A DNA stretch of 64,000 bases. Source: Sansalvadorimonas sp965243775. Its GTDB lineage: Bacteria; Pseudomonadota; Gammaproteobacteria; Pseudomonadales; Endozoicomonadaceae. Both the position numbers and the translations under genes were made by a program. The notes below the pieces were generated by a model. The model was not told the DNA's origin and searched no databases. It saw nothing but the letters and a program-made list of their open reading frames with translations. The first letter of the stretch is position 1; each line of letters starts with the position of its first letter. The stretch spans positions 124,001 through 188,000 of the forward strand of contig CBDEWF010000125.1 in assembly GCA_965243775.1 (NCBI GenBank). Reading direction: 5' to 3'. Positions 54,732 through 63,582 of the stretch are shown piece by piece.

Positions 54732-56570
54732 GTGATCGAGTCAGTTATTGACAAGCTGCGGAACGTAGCGATCATCGCACACGTTGACCACGGCAAGACC
54801 ACTCTGGTCGACAAACTGCTGCAGCAGTCCGGTACCCTTGGCCGCAAGGATCAGGGTACCGAGCGCATTATGGACTCCAACGATCAGGAGAAAGAGCGCG
54901 GTATCACCATTCTTGCCAAAAATACTGCAATTAACTGGCAGGATTACCATATCAATATTGTGGACACTCCCGGGCATGCTGATTTCGGTGGTGAAGTTGA
55001 ACGGGTCCTGTCCATGGTAGATTCCGTTCTGCTGCTGGTTGACGCTGTAGATGGTCCGATGCCGCAGACTCGCTTTGTAACCTCCAAGGCTTTCGAGCAG
55101 GGTCTGCGTCCGATCGTTGTTATTAACAAGGTTGACCGTCCTGGTGCCCGTCCTGACTGGGTGATGGATCAGGTTTTCGATCTGTTCGATAACCTGGGGG
55201 CGACTGATGAGCAACTGGACTTCCCGGTAATCTATGCCTCAGCCCTGAACGGTATTGCTGGCACTGATCCAGAGCATATGGCAGAGGACATGACTCCCCT
55301 GTTCGAAATGATCGCCGACAATGTCCCAAGCCCCAAGGTTGACCTGGACGGCCCGTTCCAGATGCAGATCTCAGCTCTGGATTACAACAGTTATGTCGGT
55401 GTTATCGGTATTGGCCGTATCAAGCGTGGTCATGTCAAGCCTGGCACTCCTGTAAGGTTGATTACCCGTGAGGGCGATGAGCGCAATGCCAAGATCCTGA
55501 AAGTGATGGGCCACCTGGGACTGGAACGTGTTGAGAGTGAAGATGCCCGTGCTGGTGATATTATCTGTATTACTGGTATTGATGGCCTGAATATTTCCGA
55601 TACGCTGTGTGATCCAGGTACTGTTGAAGCACTGCCAGCGCTTACGGTTGATGAGCCAACAGTCTCCATGACCTTCCAGGTAAACGACTCTCCTTTCTGT
55701 GGTCAGGATGGTAAGTACATTACTTCCCGGAATATAAAAGATCGTCTGGACCGTGAACTCATCCACAATGTGGCACTGCGTGTGGAGCAGGGCGATGATG
55801 CTGACAAGTTCAAGGTGTCCGGCCGTGGTGAACTGCACCTGTCCGTTCTGATTGAATCCATGCGTCGTGAAGGCTACGAGCTGGCCGTTTCCCGTCCGGA
55901 AGTTGTTATCCGCGACAACAACGGTGTGAAGGAAGAGCCTTACGAGCAGGTTGTTGTTGACGTTGAAGAGCAACATCAGGGCTCTATCATGGAAGAGCTG
56001 GGTCTGCGTAAGGCTGAACTGAAGGATATGGTTCCTGATGGTAAAGGTCGGGTACGTCTGGACTTTATCATGCCTTCCCGTGGCCTGATCGGTTTCCGTT
56101 CCCTGTTCCTGACCCTGACCTCTGGTTCCGGTATCCTGACTTCTATCTTTGACCACTATGGTCCGGTCAAGGAAGGTGAAGTGGGTAACCGTAATAATGG
56201 TGTGCTGGTATCCATGGTAAAAGGCAAGGCATTGGGTTATGCCCTGTTCAGCCTGCAAGAGCGTGGTCGTCTGTTTATTGATCCGAACGTTGATGTATAT
56301 GAAGGCCAGATTATCGGTATCCATACCCGTTCCAATGACTTGGTGGTGAACCCGACCAAGGCCAAGCAGCTGACCAATATCCGTGCTGCCGGCAGTGATG
56401 AGAATATTCTGCTGACTCCACCGATTCGCCATACTCTGGAACAGGCTCTTGAGTTTATCGATGATGATGAACTGGTTGAGGTAACACCTAACTATATTCG
56501 TCTGCGTAAGAAGCATCTGACTGAGAATGAGCGTAAGCGAGCTCGTTCTGCCAAGAATAAGCAGGCTTAA
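54732..56570 (+). CDS. typA: Ribosome-associated GTPase TypA/BipA
   Basis: 612 residues, GTG start. Translational GTPase acting on ribosome assembly and stress adaptation. G1 AHVDHGKTT, G2 region ERGITILAKNTA, G3 DTPGHADFGGEVE, G4 NKVDRPGARP and G5 SALNGI are intact, followed by domain II, the EF-G-like domains III/V and the TypA-specific C-terminal domain (EGQIIGIHTRSNDLVVNPTK ... GSDENILLTPP). A strong terminator follows, into which a group II intron has inserted. Confidence 0.98.
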   Translation: MIESVIDKLRNVAIIAHVDHGKTTLVDKLLQQSGTLGRKDQGTERIMDSNDQEKERGITILAKNTAINWQDYHINIVDTPGHADFGGEVERVLSMVDSVLLLVDAVDGPMPQTRFVTSKAFEQGLRPIVVINKVDRPGARPDWVMDQVFDLFDNLGATDEQLDFPVIYASALNGIAGTDPEHMAEDMTPLFEMIADNVPSPKVDLDGPFQMQISALDYNSYVGVIGIGRIKRGHVKPGTPVRLITREGDERNAKILKVMGHLGLERVESEDARAGDIICITGIDGLNISDTLCDPGTVEALPALTVDEPTVSMTFQVNDSPFCGQDGKYITSRNIKDRLDRELIHNVALRVEQGDDADKFKVSGRGELHLSVLIESMRREGYELAVSRPEVVIRDNNGVKEEPYEQVVVDVEEQHQGSIMEELGLRKAELKDMVPDGKGRVRLDFIMPSRGLIGFRSLFLTLTSGSGILTSIFDHYGPVKEGEVGNRNNGVLVSMVKGKALGYALFSLQERGRLFIDPNVDVYEGQIIGIHTRSNDLVVNPTKAKQLTNIRAAGSDENILLTPPIRHTLEQALEFIDDDELVEVTPNYIRLRKKHLTENERKRARSAKNKQA

Positions 56571-56596
56571 AATTAATTAGAAACTTTAGCTTGGCC

Positions 56597-56635
56597 AAGA
56601 GCCTTGGAAGTCAGATTCCAAGGCTCTTTTTCTTT
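56597..56635 (+). terminator. Rho-independent terminator of typA, intron target site
   Basis: 13-bp perfect stem AAGAGCCTTGGAA / TTCCAAGGCTCTT, 6-base loop, tail TTTTCTTT. The group II intron begins directly after the T tail. Confidence 0.93.
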
Positions 56636-58421
56636 GTGCGCCGGATATGGCGCGTAGCGCCATGACGGCGCTGTTCCAGTACGCATGGTGGCGACTGGAT
56701 GACTTGGTGGTGAAAGTCCACTATCGACCCGGCAAGGGGAACGATTAGCTGAACGGCAAGGGTGTCCATCGTGAGGTGGAATCTGAAGAAAGCCGAAGGC
56801 AAAACACTGGCCCGACGAACAGGAATCGCATAGGAGGCGGTCGCAGTGGGTAAGGAGGCAAAGTTCTTCAAAGCCCAATACTTGCACGGAAACTGCGGAC
56901 GTATATGCGGCGGGTATAAGTGGGAAGGTCACGCGCATTACTCCGGGAGGTCTGCCATCCTGCCACAGGCTACCAGTGTCGTGAGGCATTGGGATGGGGC
57001 GGCAGAAATCAGCCGAGGCCATAGTAGGTCTGTCACCGCAGACTGAAGGGCTGAACATGTGAAATGGATTGGGAGCCGGACTCTCGATGACGACAGGAGC
57101 AGTAGTCAGGTCTGCTGAGATACAGACACTCTGTGCAGAGGGGCGCGGACAGTATCCGCGTGGGTCTGCAACAGAGGCGGCAAACGTCACGGCGGGAATG
57201 GACAACTTCCATGAGGAGACGCCAGATCTATTGGCGGCGATATTAGACCGATCAAATATGCAGCGTGCCTACGACCGGGTGATGCGCAACAAAGGCGCAC
57301 CGGGCGTGGACAGCATGACGGTGGGTGACTTGAAAGCCTACCTGAAATCACAGTGGCCGGAACACCGGGAAGCCCTGCAGAATGGTCGCTATCAACCCCA
57401 GCCGGTACGGAAGGTAGAAATACCCAAATCCGGTGGAGGTATGCGCCAGCTGGGCATTCCAACAGTTCTGGACAGGCTGATACAGCAAGCGCTGCACCAA
57501 CAGTTAAGTCCGATCTTTGAGAGCACGTTCTCGAACCACAGTTATGGCTTCAGGCCGGGACGCAAGGCAGGGCAGGCCGTACTGCAAGCCCGGAGCTATG
57601 CGGAGGCAGGTTACCGCTGGGTGGTAGACCTCGACCTTGAGAAATTCTTTGACCGTGTGAACCATGACATATTAATGGCAAGGGTAACACGACAGGTTAA
57701 AGACAAGCGGGTGCTGGGACTGATCCGCGCTTATCTTGAGGCCGGAATATTTGCCGGTGGTCTGGTAACGGCAAGGAAAGCAGGCACCCCGCAGGGTGGC
57801 CCACTCTCCCCGTTGTTATCGAACATCCTGCTAACCGACCTGGATAAAGAGCTGGAAAAGCGGGGACACAAATTCTGTCGTTACGCCGATGACTGTGTGC
57901 CACGAGCACAGGCTGCTGCGTAAGCAGCGCCGATGCGCCACTGCGCAGAAGATGAGGGTGGGCCCCTCGGAGCCGTCTTGCAGGAGGAGGCTTCAAACCA
58001 CCTTAAGCGGCTGTGGTAAAGAGCCATGGTCGTGAGCGTTAAGGAAAAGGCAGGGCATGACCCTGTCAGGTGTGTGTTAAGGAGATGAACGCAAGTGAAC
58101 CTTTGATGACGCGTCGAAAGCGTAGGAACGATGTCAAAACCGGGAGGGAGTCGTTAGCCCGGGATAAATCTGGAGGACACCTGTTTACTGTCCAGGTGGC
58201 ATCCGGCGTGGAGAAGGCATGAACTTAGCACAGGCTTCTGTGTGGAACGTGGGAACCTGTCGCCTTGATGTTAAGGGAGCCACTCAAGCAGAGACCCTGC
58301 AAGAGTCTGAGTACCAATGCAAGGCACAGGGGCGGACGATCCCGTAGTAGTGATGAAGGCGCTGTAATGGCGTTGGAGTGAAGGGGATCGGTCATCCTGT
58401 TGAATTTGGAAATCAACCACT

Positions 58422-59702
58422 ATGGTAGCTCGACGCAGCAGGTGGGAGGAGTTTTTGGAAACAACAAAACCGTTTGAAATTTCCAAGCATGACGTTGTAC
58501 GTGCATGGCAACTGGTCAAAGCCAATAAAGGCGCTCATGGCGTTGATGGCGAGACCATAGAACAATTTGAGTCCGACCTGAAGAACAGCCTGTATAAAAT
58601 CTGGAACCGGATGTCGTCTGGAAGTTACTTTCCGCCTGCTGTTAAAACGGTAGCGATACCGAAGAAAGCAGGTGGGGAAAGAAAGCTGGGCATTCCTACG
58701 GTATCAGATCGGGTTGCGCAGATGGTTGTGAAGCTGCATTTTGAGCCATTGGTAGAGCCCTGTTTTCATCCGGACTCCTACGGCTACAGGCCAAACAAAT
58801 CGGCACATCAGGCGCTGGATATCACCCGCAGACGGTGCTGGCGGTATGACTGGGTGCTGGAATTTGATATCAAGGGGTTGTTCGACAACATCGACCACGA
58901 ACTGCTGATGAAAGCCGTACGCAGGCATACAAATAATCGCTGGCTGACCCTCTATATCGAACGCTGGCTAACAGCACCGATTCAGCAGGAAGACGGCACG
59001 ATTATTGCCCGTAAGCGAGGTGTACCACAGGGCGGTGTGATCAGTCCTGTACTCAGTAATCTGTTTATGCATTATGCCTTTGATAAGTGGATGGAAAGGA
59101 ATTGCCCTGCGATCCCATTCTGCCGCTATGCTGACGATGGGCTTGCCCATTGTCGTTACGAGACAGATGCGAAGGCTTTGAAAGAAGCTTTAGAAGCAAG
59201 ATTACGTGATTGTGGTCTGGAAATGCATCCTGACAAGACAAAAATTGTTTACTGTAAAGACGGCGACCGCAGAGAAGAGCACCCTGTCACCAGTTTTGAC
59301 TTTCTTGGATACACATTTCGTCCGAGAAGGTCGAAGAACCGATGGGGAAAGCACTTCATCAACTTTACGCCAGCGATGAGTGCCAAGGCAGGAAAGGTAA
59401 TCAGACGGGAGGTAAGAAGTTGGAAGCTGCACCTTCGCAGCGACAAAGACCTCCCTGATTTGGCTCGAATGTTCAGGGCTCAGATACAGGGCTGGATAAA
59501 CTACTACGGTCGTTTCTACAAATCAGCCATGTACCCGACACTGCGCCATATCAATCGCAAACTCAGTTTGTGGGCGACGAGGAAATACAAAAGGCTTAAA
59601 AGACACCGGCGAAGAGCGGAACACAGGCTTGGAGAGATCGCAAAGAAATTTCCAAATTTGTTCCCGCACTGGAAACTGGGTGTCAGGCCATCGGTTGGAT
59701 GA
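58422..59702 (+). CDS. Group II intron reverse transcriptase/maturase (inner intron)
   Basis: 426 residues, complete. RT blocks in order: VKANKGAHGVDGETIEQFES, KTVAIPKKAGGERKLGIPTV, DSYGYRPNKSAHQALDITRR, VLEFDIKGLFDNIDHELLMK, KRGVPQGGVISPVLSNLFMH and the catalytic FCRYADDGLAHC; the thumb/maturase domain has MFRAQIQGWINYYGRFYKSA. No C-terminal HNH endonuclease domain. It promotes splicing and retrohoming of its intron. Sequence differs clearly from the outer RT, so the two introns belong to different classes. Confidence 0.95.
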   Translation: MVARRSRWEEFLETTKPFEISKHDVVRAWQLVKANKGAHGVDGETIEQFESDLKNSLYKIWNRMSSGSYFPPAVKTVAIPKKAGGERKLGIPTVSDRVAQMVVKLHFEPLVEPCFHPDSYGYRPNKSAHQALDITRRRCWRYDWVLEFDIKGLFDNIDHELLMKAVRRHTNNRWLTLYIERWLTAPIQQEDGTIIARKRGVPQGGVISPVLSNLFMHYAFDKWMERNCPAIPFCRYADDGLAHCRYETDAKALKEALEARLRDCGLEMHPDKTKIVYCKDGDRREEHPVTSFDFLGYTFRPRRSKNRWGKHFINFTPAMSAKAGKVIRREVRSWKLHLRSDKDLPDLARMFRAQIQGWINYYGRFYKSAMYPTLRHINRKLSLWATRKYKRLKRHRRRAEHRLGEIAKKFPNLFPHWKLGVRPSVG

Positions 59703-59705
59703 TGG

Positions 59706-59739
59706 GAGCTGTATGAGCTGAGAGGTTCACGTACAGTTC
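59706..59739 (+). ncRNA. Domain V of inner group II intron
   Basis: 34-nt hairpin starting GAGCTGTATGAGCTGAGAGG and closing with GTACAGTTC; carries the AGC catalytic triad typical of IIA/IIB introns. Located directly after the RT stop codon. Confidence 0.88.
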
Positions 59740-60373
59740 TGAGAGAGCCTGTGGGGGAGGTTCCCACGGGCTACTCACCGCAATATCTATGTCAGAAGCG
59801 AAGAGGCAGGGCAGCGTGTTCTGGGCTCCATAACGGAATACCGCGAAAGCACATTAAAGCTGAAGGTAAACCGTGAAAAGAGTGGTGTCGGGCGGCCGTG
59901 GGAAAGGACGTTTTTGGGCTACACCGTATGTAGCCGGAAATATAATGTTCGGCTGAAAGTGTCAGCCAAGGCGGTCAGGCGCTTTAAGGGTGACCTGAAA
60001 GCCGTCTTCCGGCGTGGCCGGGGATGCTCACTCCGTAAAACGGTCGAGGTGCTGAATCCGAAGCTGCGTGGCTGGATGAGCTATTTCCGGGAAATTGGTG
60101 TAAAAGGCGTTCTCCAAGAACTGGACGGCTGGTTAAGGCGGCATCTGCGAAAACTGCTCTGGAGACATTGGAAAAGTCCAAAAGCTCGGTACAGGAAGTT
60201 GTTAAGACTTGGGCTGTCGAAAGAACGGGCGCGGATAAGTGCTTATAACGGTCGTGGAGCTTGGTGGAATGCCGGAGCGCCGCATATGAATCAGATGTTG
60301 CCCAAGAAACTGTTTGATGGAATTGGTTTGATATCGCTGGTTGATTACAATCAGCGGCTCAAGTGTTTGACAT

Positions 60374-60408
60374 GAACCGCCGTGATACGGAACCGTTTGT
60401 CCGGTGGT
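60374..60408 (+). ncRNA. Domain V of outer group II intron
   Basis: 35-nt hairpin GAACCGCCGTGATACGG with CCGGTGGT closing it, overlapping the RT stop codon. It has CGC instead of AGC as the catalytic triad, the known IIC form. Domain VI (CGGCGGGAGCAATCCCGCC) and CCTACTCGAT follow. Confidence 0.85.
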
Positions 60409-60462
60409 GTGAGAGGACGGCGGGAGCAATCCCGCCTCCTACTCGATATGGGGAAGACACTG

Positions 60463-60801
60463 TTAGTTTCTATTATCGGTAATGCTTCTGCTCACATATG
60501 TTACAAGTTCAACCGAAATAGCGGTTACAAGATTACCCAAACATGCACCTGGAGCAATACCGTTGACACCAAAAGACTTATAACCGACCAGGCCGCCAGC
60601 AACTTCGCCAGCAAGAACTAAATATTTCTTGTCCTGATAGTTTCGAACGGCCGAGTAGGATGCAAATGATCCTGCTGCTGCTTGAAAAACAGTATTTGAT
60701 AGTGTCCGGTTGCTAGCGACTGCAATACCCACTCCCGCAATAGTACCTGCCATTCCTGCACAACTTTGATAACTATTTGTTTCTGTTACAGCTTGTTGCA
60801 T
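60463..60801 (-). CDS. Small hydrophobic Gly/Ala-rich protein, unknown
   Basis: 112 residues with a very strong ribosome-binding site (AGGAGG, six bases before ATG). Two or three Gly/Ala-rich hydrophobic stretches (GMAGTIAGVGIAVASN, VLAGEVAGGLVGYKSFGVNG) separated by a polar KR/DKK turn suggest a small membrane protein with glycine-zipper-like packing. No family recognised. Its stop lies 16 bases from the end of the outer group II intron, which may have displaced its terminator. Confidence 0.65.
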   Translation of the reverse strand: MQQAVTETNSYQSCAGMAGTIAGVGIAVASNRTLSNTVFQAAAGSFASYSAVRNYQDKKYLVLAGEVAGGLVGYKSFGVNGIAPGACLGNLVTAISVELVTYVSRSITDNRN

Positions 60802-61074
60802 ATATACCTCCTAGTATGACTTCCATGCAGTTAGCAGTGGTTTTGACTCTGGGAGGGGCTAAAAGTTGCGAATTCACTAATAATCTAACAGCCATGTCAG
60901 GATGCCTAACAAGACGTCATCAGATGCTTTAGTCAAGTGGGCTTTCTATAACCAACATATAAGAGTAATGTTACCTGTTAGAAGACAGGTATTTATTACC
61001 CCCTAAAAAAATTTGTTATCTGTTCATGGCTGTTGCAATCACCGGGCGGGAACTGACAAGGACAACGACAACGA

Positions 61075-62056
61075 ATGCTGACCCTTTATCCACCCATTAA
61101 ACCTTATGCGCGCCACAATATTCCTGTATCAGGTGGCCATAAACTCTACGTTGATGAGAGTGGCAACCCGGAAGGAATACCTGTGCTGTTCCTTCATGGC
61201 GGACCAGGAGCGGCCTGTGACAAGCACAGTCGACGGTTCTTCGACCCTCAGATGTACCGGATTATTATCTGGGACCAGCGTGGCTGTGGCCGTTCAGAGC
61301 CCCATGCTGAAATCAGCGATAACACCATGGACGATCTTGTTGCTGATATGGAAACAATCAGGACGCAGCTCAAGATTGATCGCTGGCTGTTGTTCGGAGG
61401 CTCTGCTGGCTCAACCCTTGCCCTTGTTTATGCCGCCCGTTTCTCTGCCAGGGTTCTGGCTATGGTGCTGAGAGGGGCTTTTCTGGCCAGAGAGCGTGAT
61501 ATCAACTGGCTGTTTGACAGGGAAGGTGCAGGCCGTATTTTTCCTGATTACTGGGAAGAGTTTGCGGGGCATTTTCCCGAGAAGGATCGTGATGATCTGA
61601 TGGCGGCCTGTCACCAGCGCCTGACTGGTAAAGATGAACTGGCCCGAATGGGAGCTGCGAGAGCACTTTGTACCTGGTGTGCCCAGTGCTCAACCCTGAG
61701 GCCAAATCAGGAGGGTGCTGGACAGTTTATCCGATCCCCATCGTACTATCGCTCTGGCACGGGTATCTGCACACTATATGGTTAACAAGTTTTTCCTGGA
61801 CAGTGATGGAGTTCTGCCACTGCTGTCCGGGCTGGACAAGATTCCAGGAATTATCGTCCATGGACGTTACGACCTGATCTGCCCCCTGGAGAATGCCCAT
61901 ACACTGCAGAAACAGTGGCCGGGTGCCAAGCTGCATATTGTCAGGGATGCTGGCCACTCGGCTAATGAGTCAGGGATTCGGGATGCTCTGGTCAGGGCAA
62001 CAGACGAAATGGCGCGCCGGTTTAAATCGGAATTTGGTCTGGGTAAAACATCCTGA
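61075..62056 (+). pseudogene. pip: Proline iminopeptidase, one frameshift
   Basis: Alpha/beta-hydrolase that releases N-terminal proline from peptides, close to the Xanthomonas/Neisseria PIP group. First frame: MLTLYPPIKPYARHNIPVSG, oxyanion HGGPGAACD, FDQRGCGRS-like WDQRGCGRSEPHA, nucleophile Ser110 in LFGGSAGSTLAL, ending QCSTLRPNQE. Second frame: VLDSLSDPHRTIALARVSAH, the catalytic Asp in HGRYDLICP and His in RDAGHSANES. Removing one G from GGG at 61713-61715 rejoins them into a ~326-residue protein with the full Ser-Asp-His triad. Probably a consensus error; if real, the product lacks Asp and His and is dead. Confidence 0.9.
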
Positions 62057-62078
62057 GGAATTTTTTATGTTACCAGGC

Positions 62079-62125
62079 GTTGTTTGTTACCGGGAGTTGT
62101 TTGTTATCGGGAGTTGTTTGAGGTG
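62079..62125 (+). repeat. 17-bp tandem repeat after pip
   Basis: GTTGTTTGTTACCGGGA, GTTGTTTGTTATCGGGA, then a partial GTTGTTTGAGGTG. Two full units and a partial one, in the gap between the convergent genes. Confidence 0.75.
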
Positions 62126-62131
62126 TGAGAT

Positions 62132-62506
62132 TCAGGAAAACTGCTCCTGAATCTCAAAGTCATCCCGATCCAGTTTCCATACCCCTTTTTCATTTTTTTT
62201 CCACTCTTCCAGGGTGATTACTCCCCTGCCTACGTTCATTTTCCAGTTGGCTCCCAAGTGAACTGTTTGTTCATCTATCTGTTTTAACCAGATTTCAGAA
62301 TAGACCAAGCCTGTTGCCCCAGACTGGAGGAATGGACGCCAGAAGTTGTCTATCTCCTGTTGGCCGGAGTATTCGCCCATAGGCTTAACTTTCATTCTGG
62401 CCTCGGTTGTATAGGCGGAAATACAGTAATCAGCATCTCCAGAGTTGAAGTGCTTGATCCAGTTTTTACTGGCGTTAAGGGTGGCGGTTAGGCTGTCATG
62501 ATGCAT
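62132..62506 (-). CDS. SnoaL/NTF2-like protein
   Basis: 124 residues with the cone-shaped NTF2-like pattern: helix LNASKNWIKHFNSGDADYCI, then SAYTTEARMKVKPMGEYSGQ, FWRPFLQSGATGLVYSEIWL and terminal strands ENWKMNVG-like ANWKMNVGRGVITLEEWKKN. Members act as small ligand-binding or isomerase domains; no catalytic residues can be assigned. Convergent with pip. Confidence 0.75.
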   Translation of the reverse strand: MHHDSLTATLNASKNWIKHFNSGDADYCISAYTTEARMKVKPMGEYSGQQEIDNFWRPFLQSGATGLVYSEIWLKQIDEQTVHLGANWKMNVGRGVITLEEWKKNEKGVWKLDRDDFEIQEQFS

Positions 62507-62544
62507 GGCTGCGGTCTCCAGATGGAGTGAGTTCAGTTTAGGGT

Positions 62545-62605
62545 GTGTTCACAATTAAACAACGAGCTCAGTGCTTCCGAGAGTCTCTATGAGTTGTGAA
62601 CACAT
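62545..62605. repeat. 11-bp perfect inverted repeat, possible MITE-like remnant
   Basis: TGTGTTCACAA at 62545-62555 and TTGTGAACACA at 62595-62605 enclose 39 bases, between the divergent NTF2-like and SDR genes. No target duplication visible. Could be an operator pair or the ends of a very small element. Confidence 0.45.
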
Positions 62606-62656
62606 CCAGATAACTCCTGTTACTATTCTCAGCCTGAATCTGAAAGAGAAGTTGTC

Positions 62657-63334
62657 ATGAGCTATACCCTGATTACTGGTGCTGCCGGAGGGCTGGGAGC
62701 TGCGCTGGCAAAAGTGCTGGCAGCCAAGGGGGAGAAATTGTTACTGGTTGCCCGCAGGGCCGGACAGCTGGATGCACTGGCGGCAGAACTTTCCGGTGAT
62801 CATGTAACTTTTTGCTGTGATCTTTCCCGTGCCGATGATGTTGATAAACTGAAGGACTTCGCTCTGCAGACACTGGGGGTACCTGCCACAATTTTAAACT
62901 GCGCCGGGTCGGGTATCTTCGGTGCACTGGAACAGCTGGATACTTATGACATTGCCTGCACCCTGAATAACAATCTCTTGCCAGTCATCCTTCCCTGCCA
63001 GGCTTTTGTCAAAGAGATGAAGGAGGCGGGTGGTGTTATTGCCAATATGATGTCTACTGCCGCCCTGAAAGGCAAAAATGGTGAGACTGTTTACTGTGCA
63101 GCCAAGTGGGGGGTCAGGGGATTTACTGAAGCTCTGCGAGAAGAGACCAGGGGCAGTGCCGTACGGGTAGTGGCGGTTTATCCAGCCGGTATGGCAACCA
63201 GGTTCTGGGATGAAACCGGTGTGGATTATCCTGTTGATAGCTTTATGACGGCTGAGGAAGCTGCAGAAATGATTGCTTCTGCACTGATCCAGGCCAAAAA
63301 AGGGTTTATTTCTGATATTACTCTGAGTCGCTAA
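62657..63334 (+). CDS. Short-chain dehydrogenase/reductase
   Basis: 225 residues, classical SDR. NAD(P)-binding TGAAGGLG at residues 7-14, LVARR after strand 2 (suggests NADPH), NCAGSG-like NNAG equivalent LNCAGSGIFG, and catalytic Y146-x-x-x-K150 (YCAAK). The catalytic Ser region MMSTAALKG is present. Substrate not predictable. Ribosome-binding site AAAGAGAAG. A hairpin without T tail follows. Confidence 0.93.
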   Translation: MSYTLITGAAGGLGAALAKVLAAKGEKLLLVARRAGQLDALAAELSGDHVTFCCDLSRADDVDKLKDFALQTLGVPATILNCAGSGIFGALEQLDTYDIACTLNNNLLPVILPCQAFVKEMKEAGGVIANMMSTAALKGKNGETVYCAAKWGVRGFTEALREETRGSAVRVVAVYPAGMATRFWDETGVDYPVDSFMTAEEAAEMIASALIQAKKGFISDITLSR

Positions 63335-63342
63335 GAAGATAG

Positions 63343-63383
63343 CCATGGGCAGAAATAGCCTTAGGTGGACTCTCTGCCCATGG
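63343..63383 (+). other. Hairpin after the SDR gene
   Basis: 11-bp perfect stem CCATGGGCAGA / TCTGCCCATGG with a 19-base loop, 9 bases after the stop. No T run follows, so termination strength is doubtful. Confidence 0.45.
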
Positions 63384-63582
63384 GAAAAGTATTCAATGAA
63401 AAGAGCTAAGTAACCGGGCATATGGAATCGCATATTTTTGGCCAATAAACAGGTTGCTCAGCTGGGTTGCAGCGCAGGAAGTATAGCCCGCTATGTGACC
63501 GGAACTGCGGCACGGCTGAGCGGCCTGGAGATTGAGTCAGAAATATATGATTTCATGTGACTGGATACTTATGGAGTGTTAA

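Larger units (their letters stand above)
57895..59779 (+). mobile_element. Inner group II intron inserted in the outer RT gene
   Basis: Starts GTGTGCCACGAGC directly after the YADD codons and ends after the CTACTC motif near 59779, with domain V at 59706-59739 and a GC-rich domain VI stem (GCCTGTGGG ... CCCACGGGC). It carries its own complete reverse transcriptase. Same strand as the outer intron. Ends are ambiguous by about two bases, but every choice that restores the frame removes 1885 bases. Confidence 0.85.
57069..60375 (+). pseudogene. Reverse transcriptase/maturase of outer intron, split by inner intron
   Basis: Two parts: 57069-57894 (up to KFCRYADDC) and 59780-60375 (NIYVRSEEAGQRVLGSITEY onward to QRLKCLT). 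Part 1 holds RT blocks 0-5: GVDSMTVGDLKAYL, RKVEIPKSGGGMRQLGIPTV, VVDLDLEKFFDRVNHD, GTPQGGPLSPLLSN and the catalytic YADD. Part 2 has the end of the palm, LKVNREKSGVGRPWERTFLG, and the thumb/maturase with LNPKLRGWMSYFREIGVKGV. The start is uncertain (57069 or the later MDNFHEETPDLLAAILD). Removal of 1885 bases joins TG and CAAT so that YADDCNIYVRS reads on without any stop. Functional only if the inner intron splices. Confidence 0.88.
56636..60447 (+). mobile_element. Outer group II intron (class IIC-like), interrupted by a second intron
   Basis: Begins GTGCGCCGGATATGGCGCG, the canonical GUGYG 5' end, right behind the typA terminator, and ends near CCTACTCGAT at 60447 after domain V and VI. 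It encodes a reverse transcriptase split by the inner intron. Insertion after an intrinsic terminator and a CGC-type domain V are known traits of IIC introns. Boundaries are placed by motif and may shift by a few bases. Confidence 0.88.

Noticed and set aside
55371..56516. 381-aa minus-strand ORF
   Set aside because: Antisense shadow of typA.
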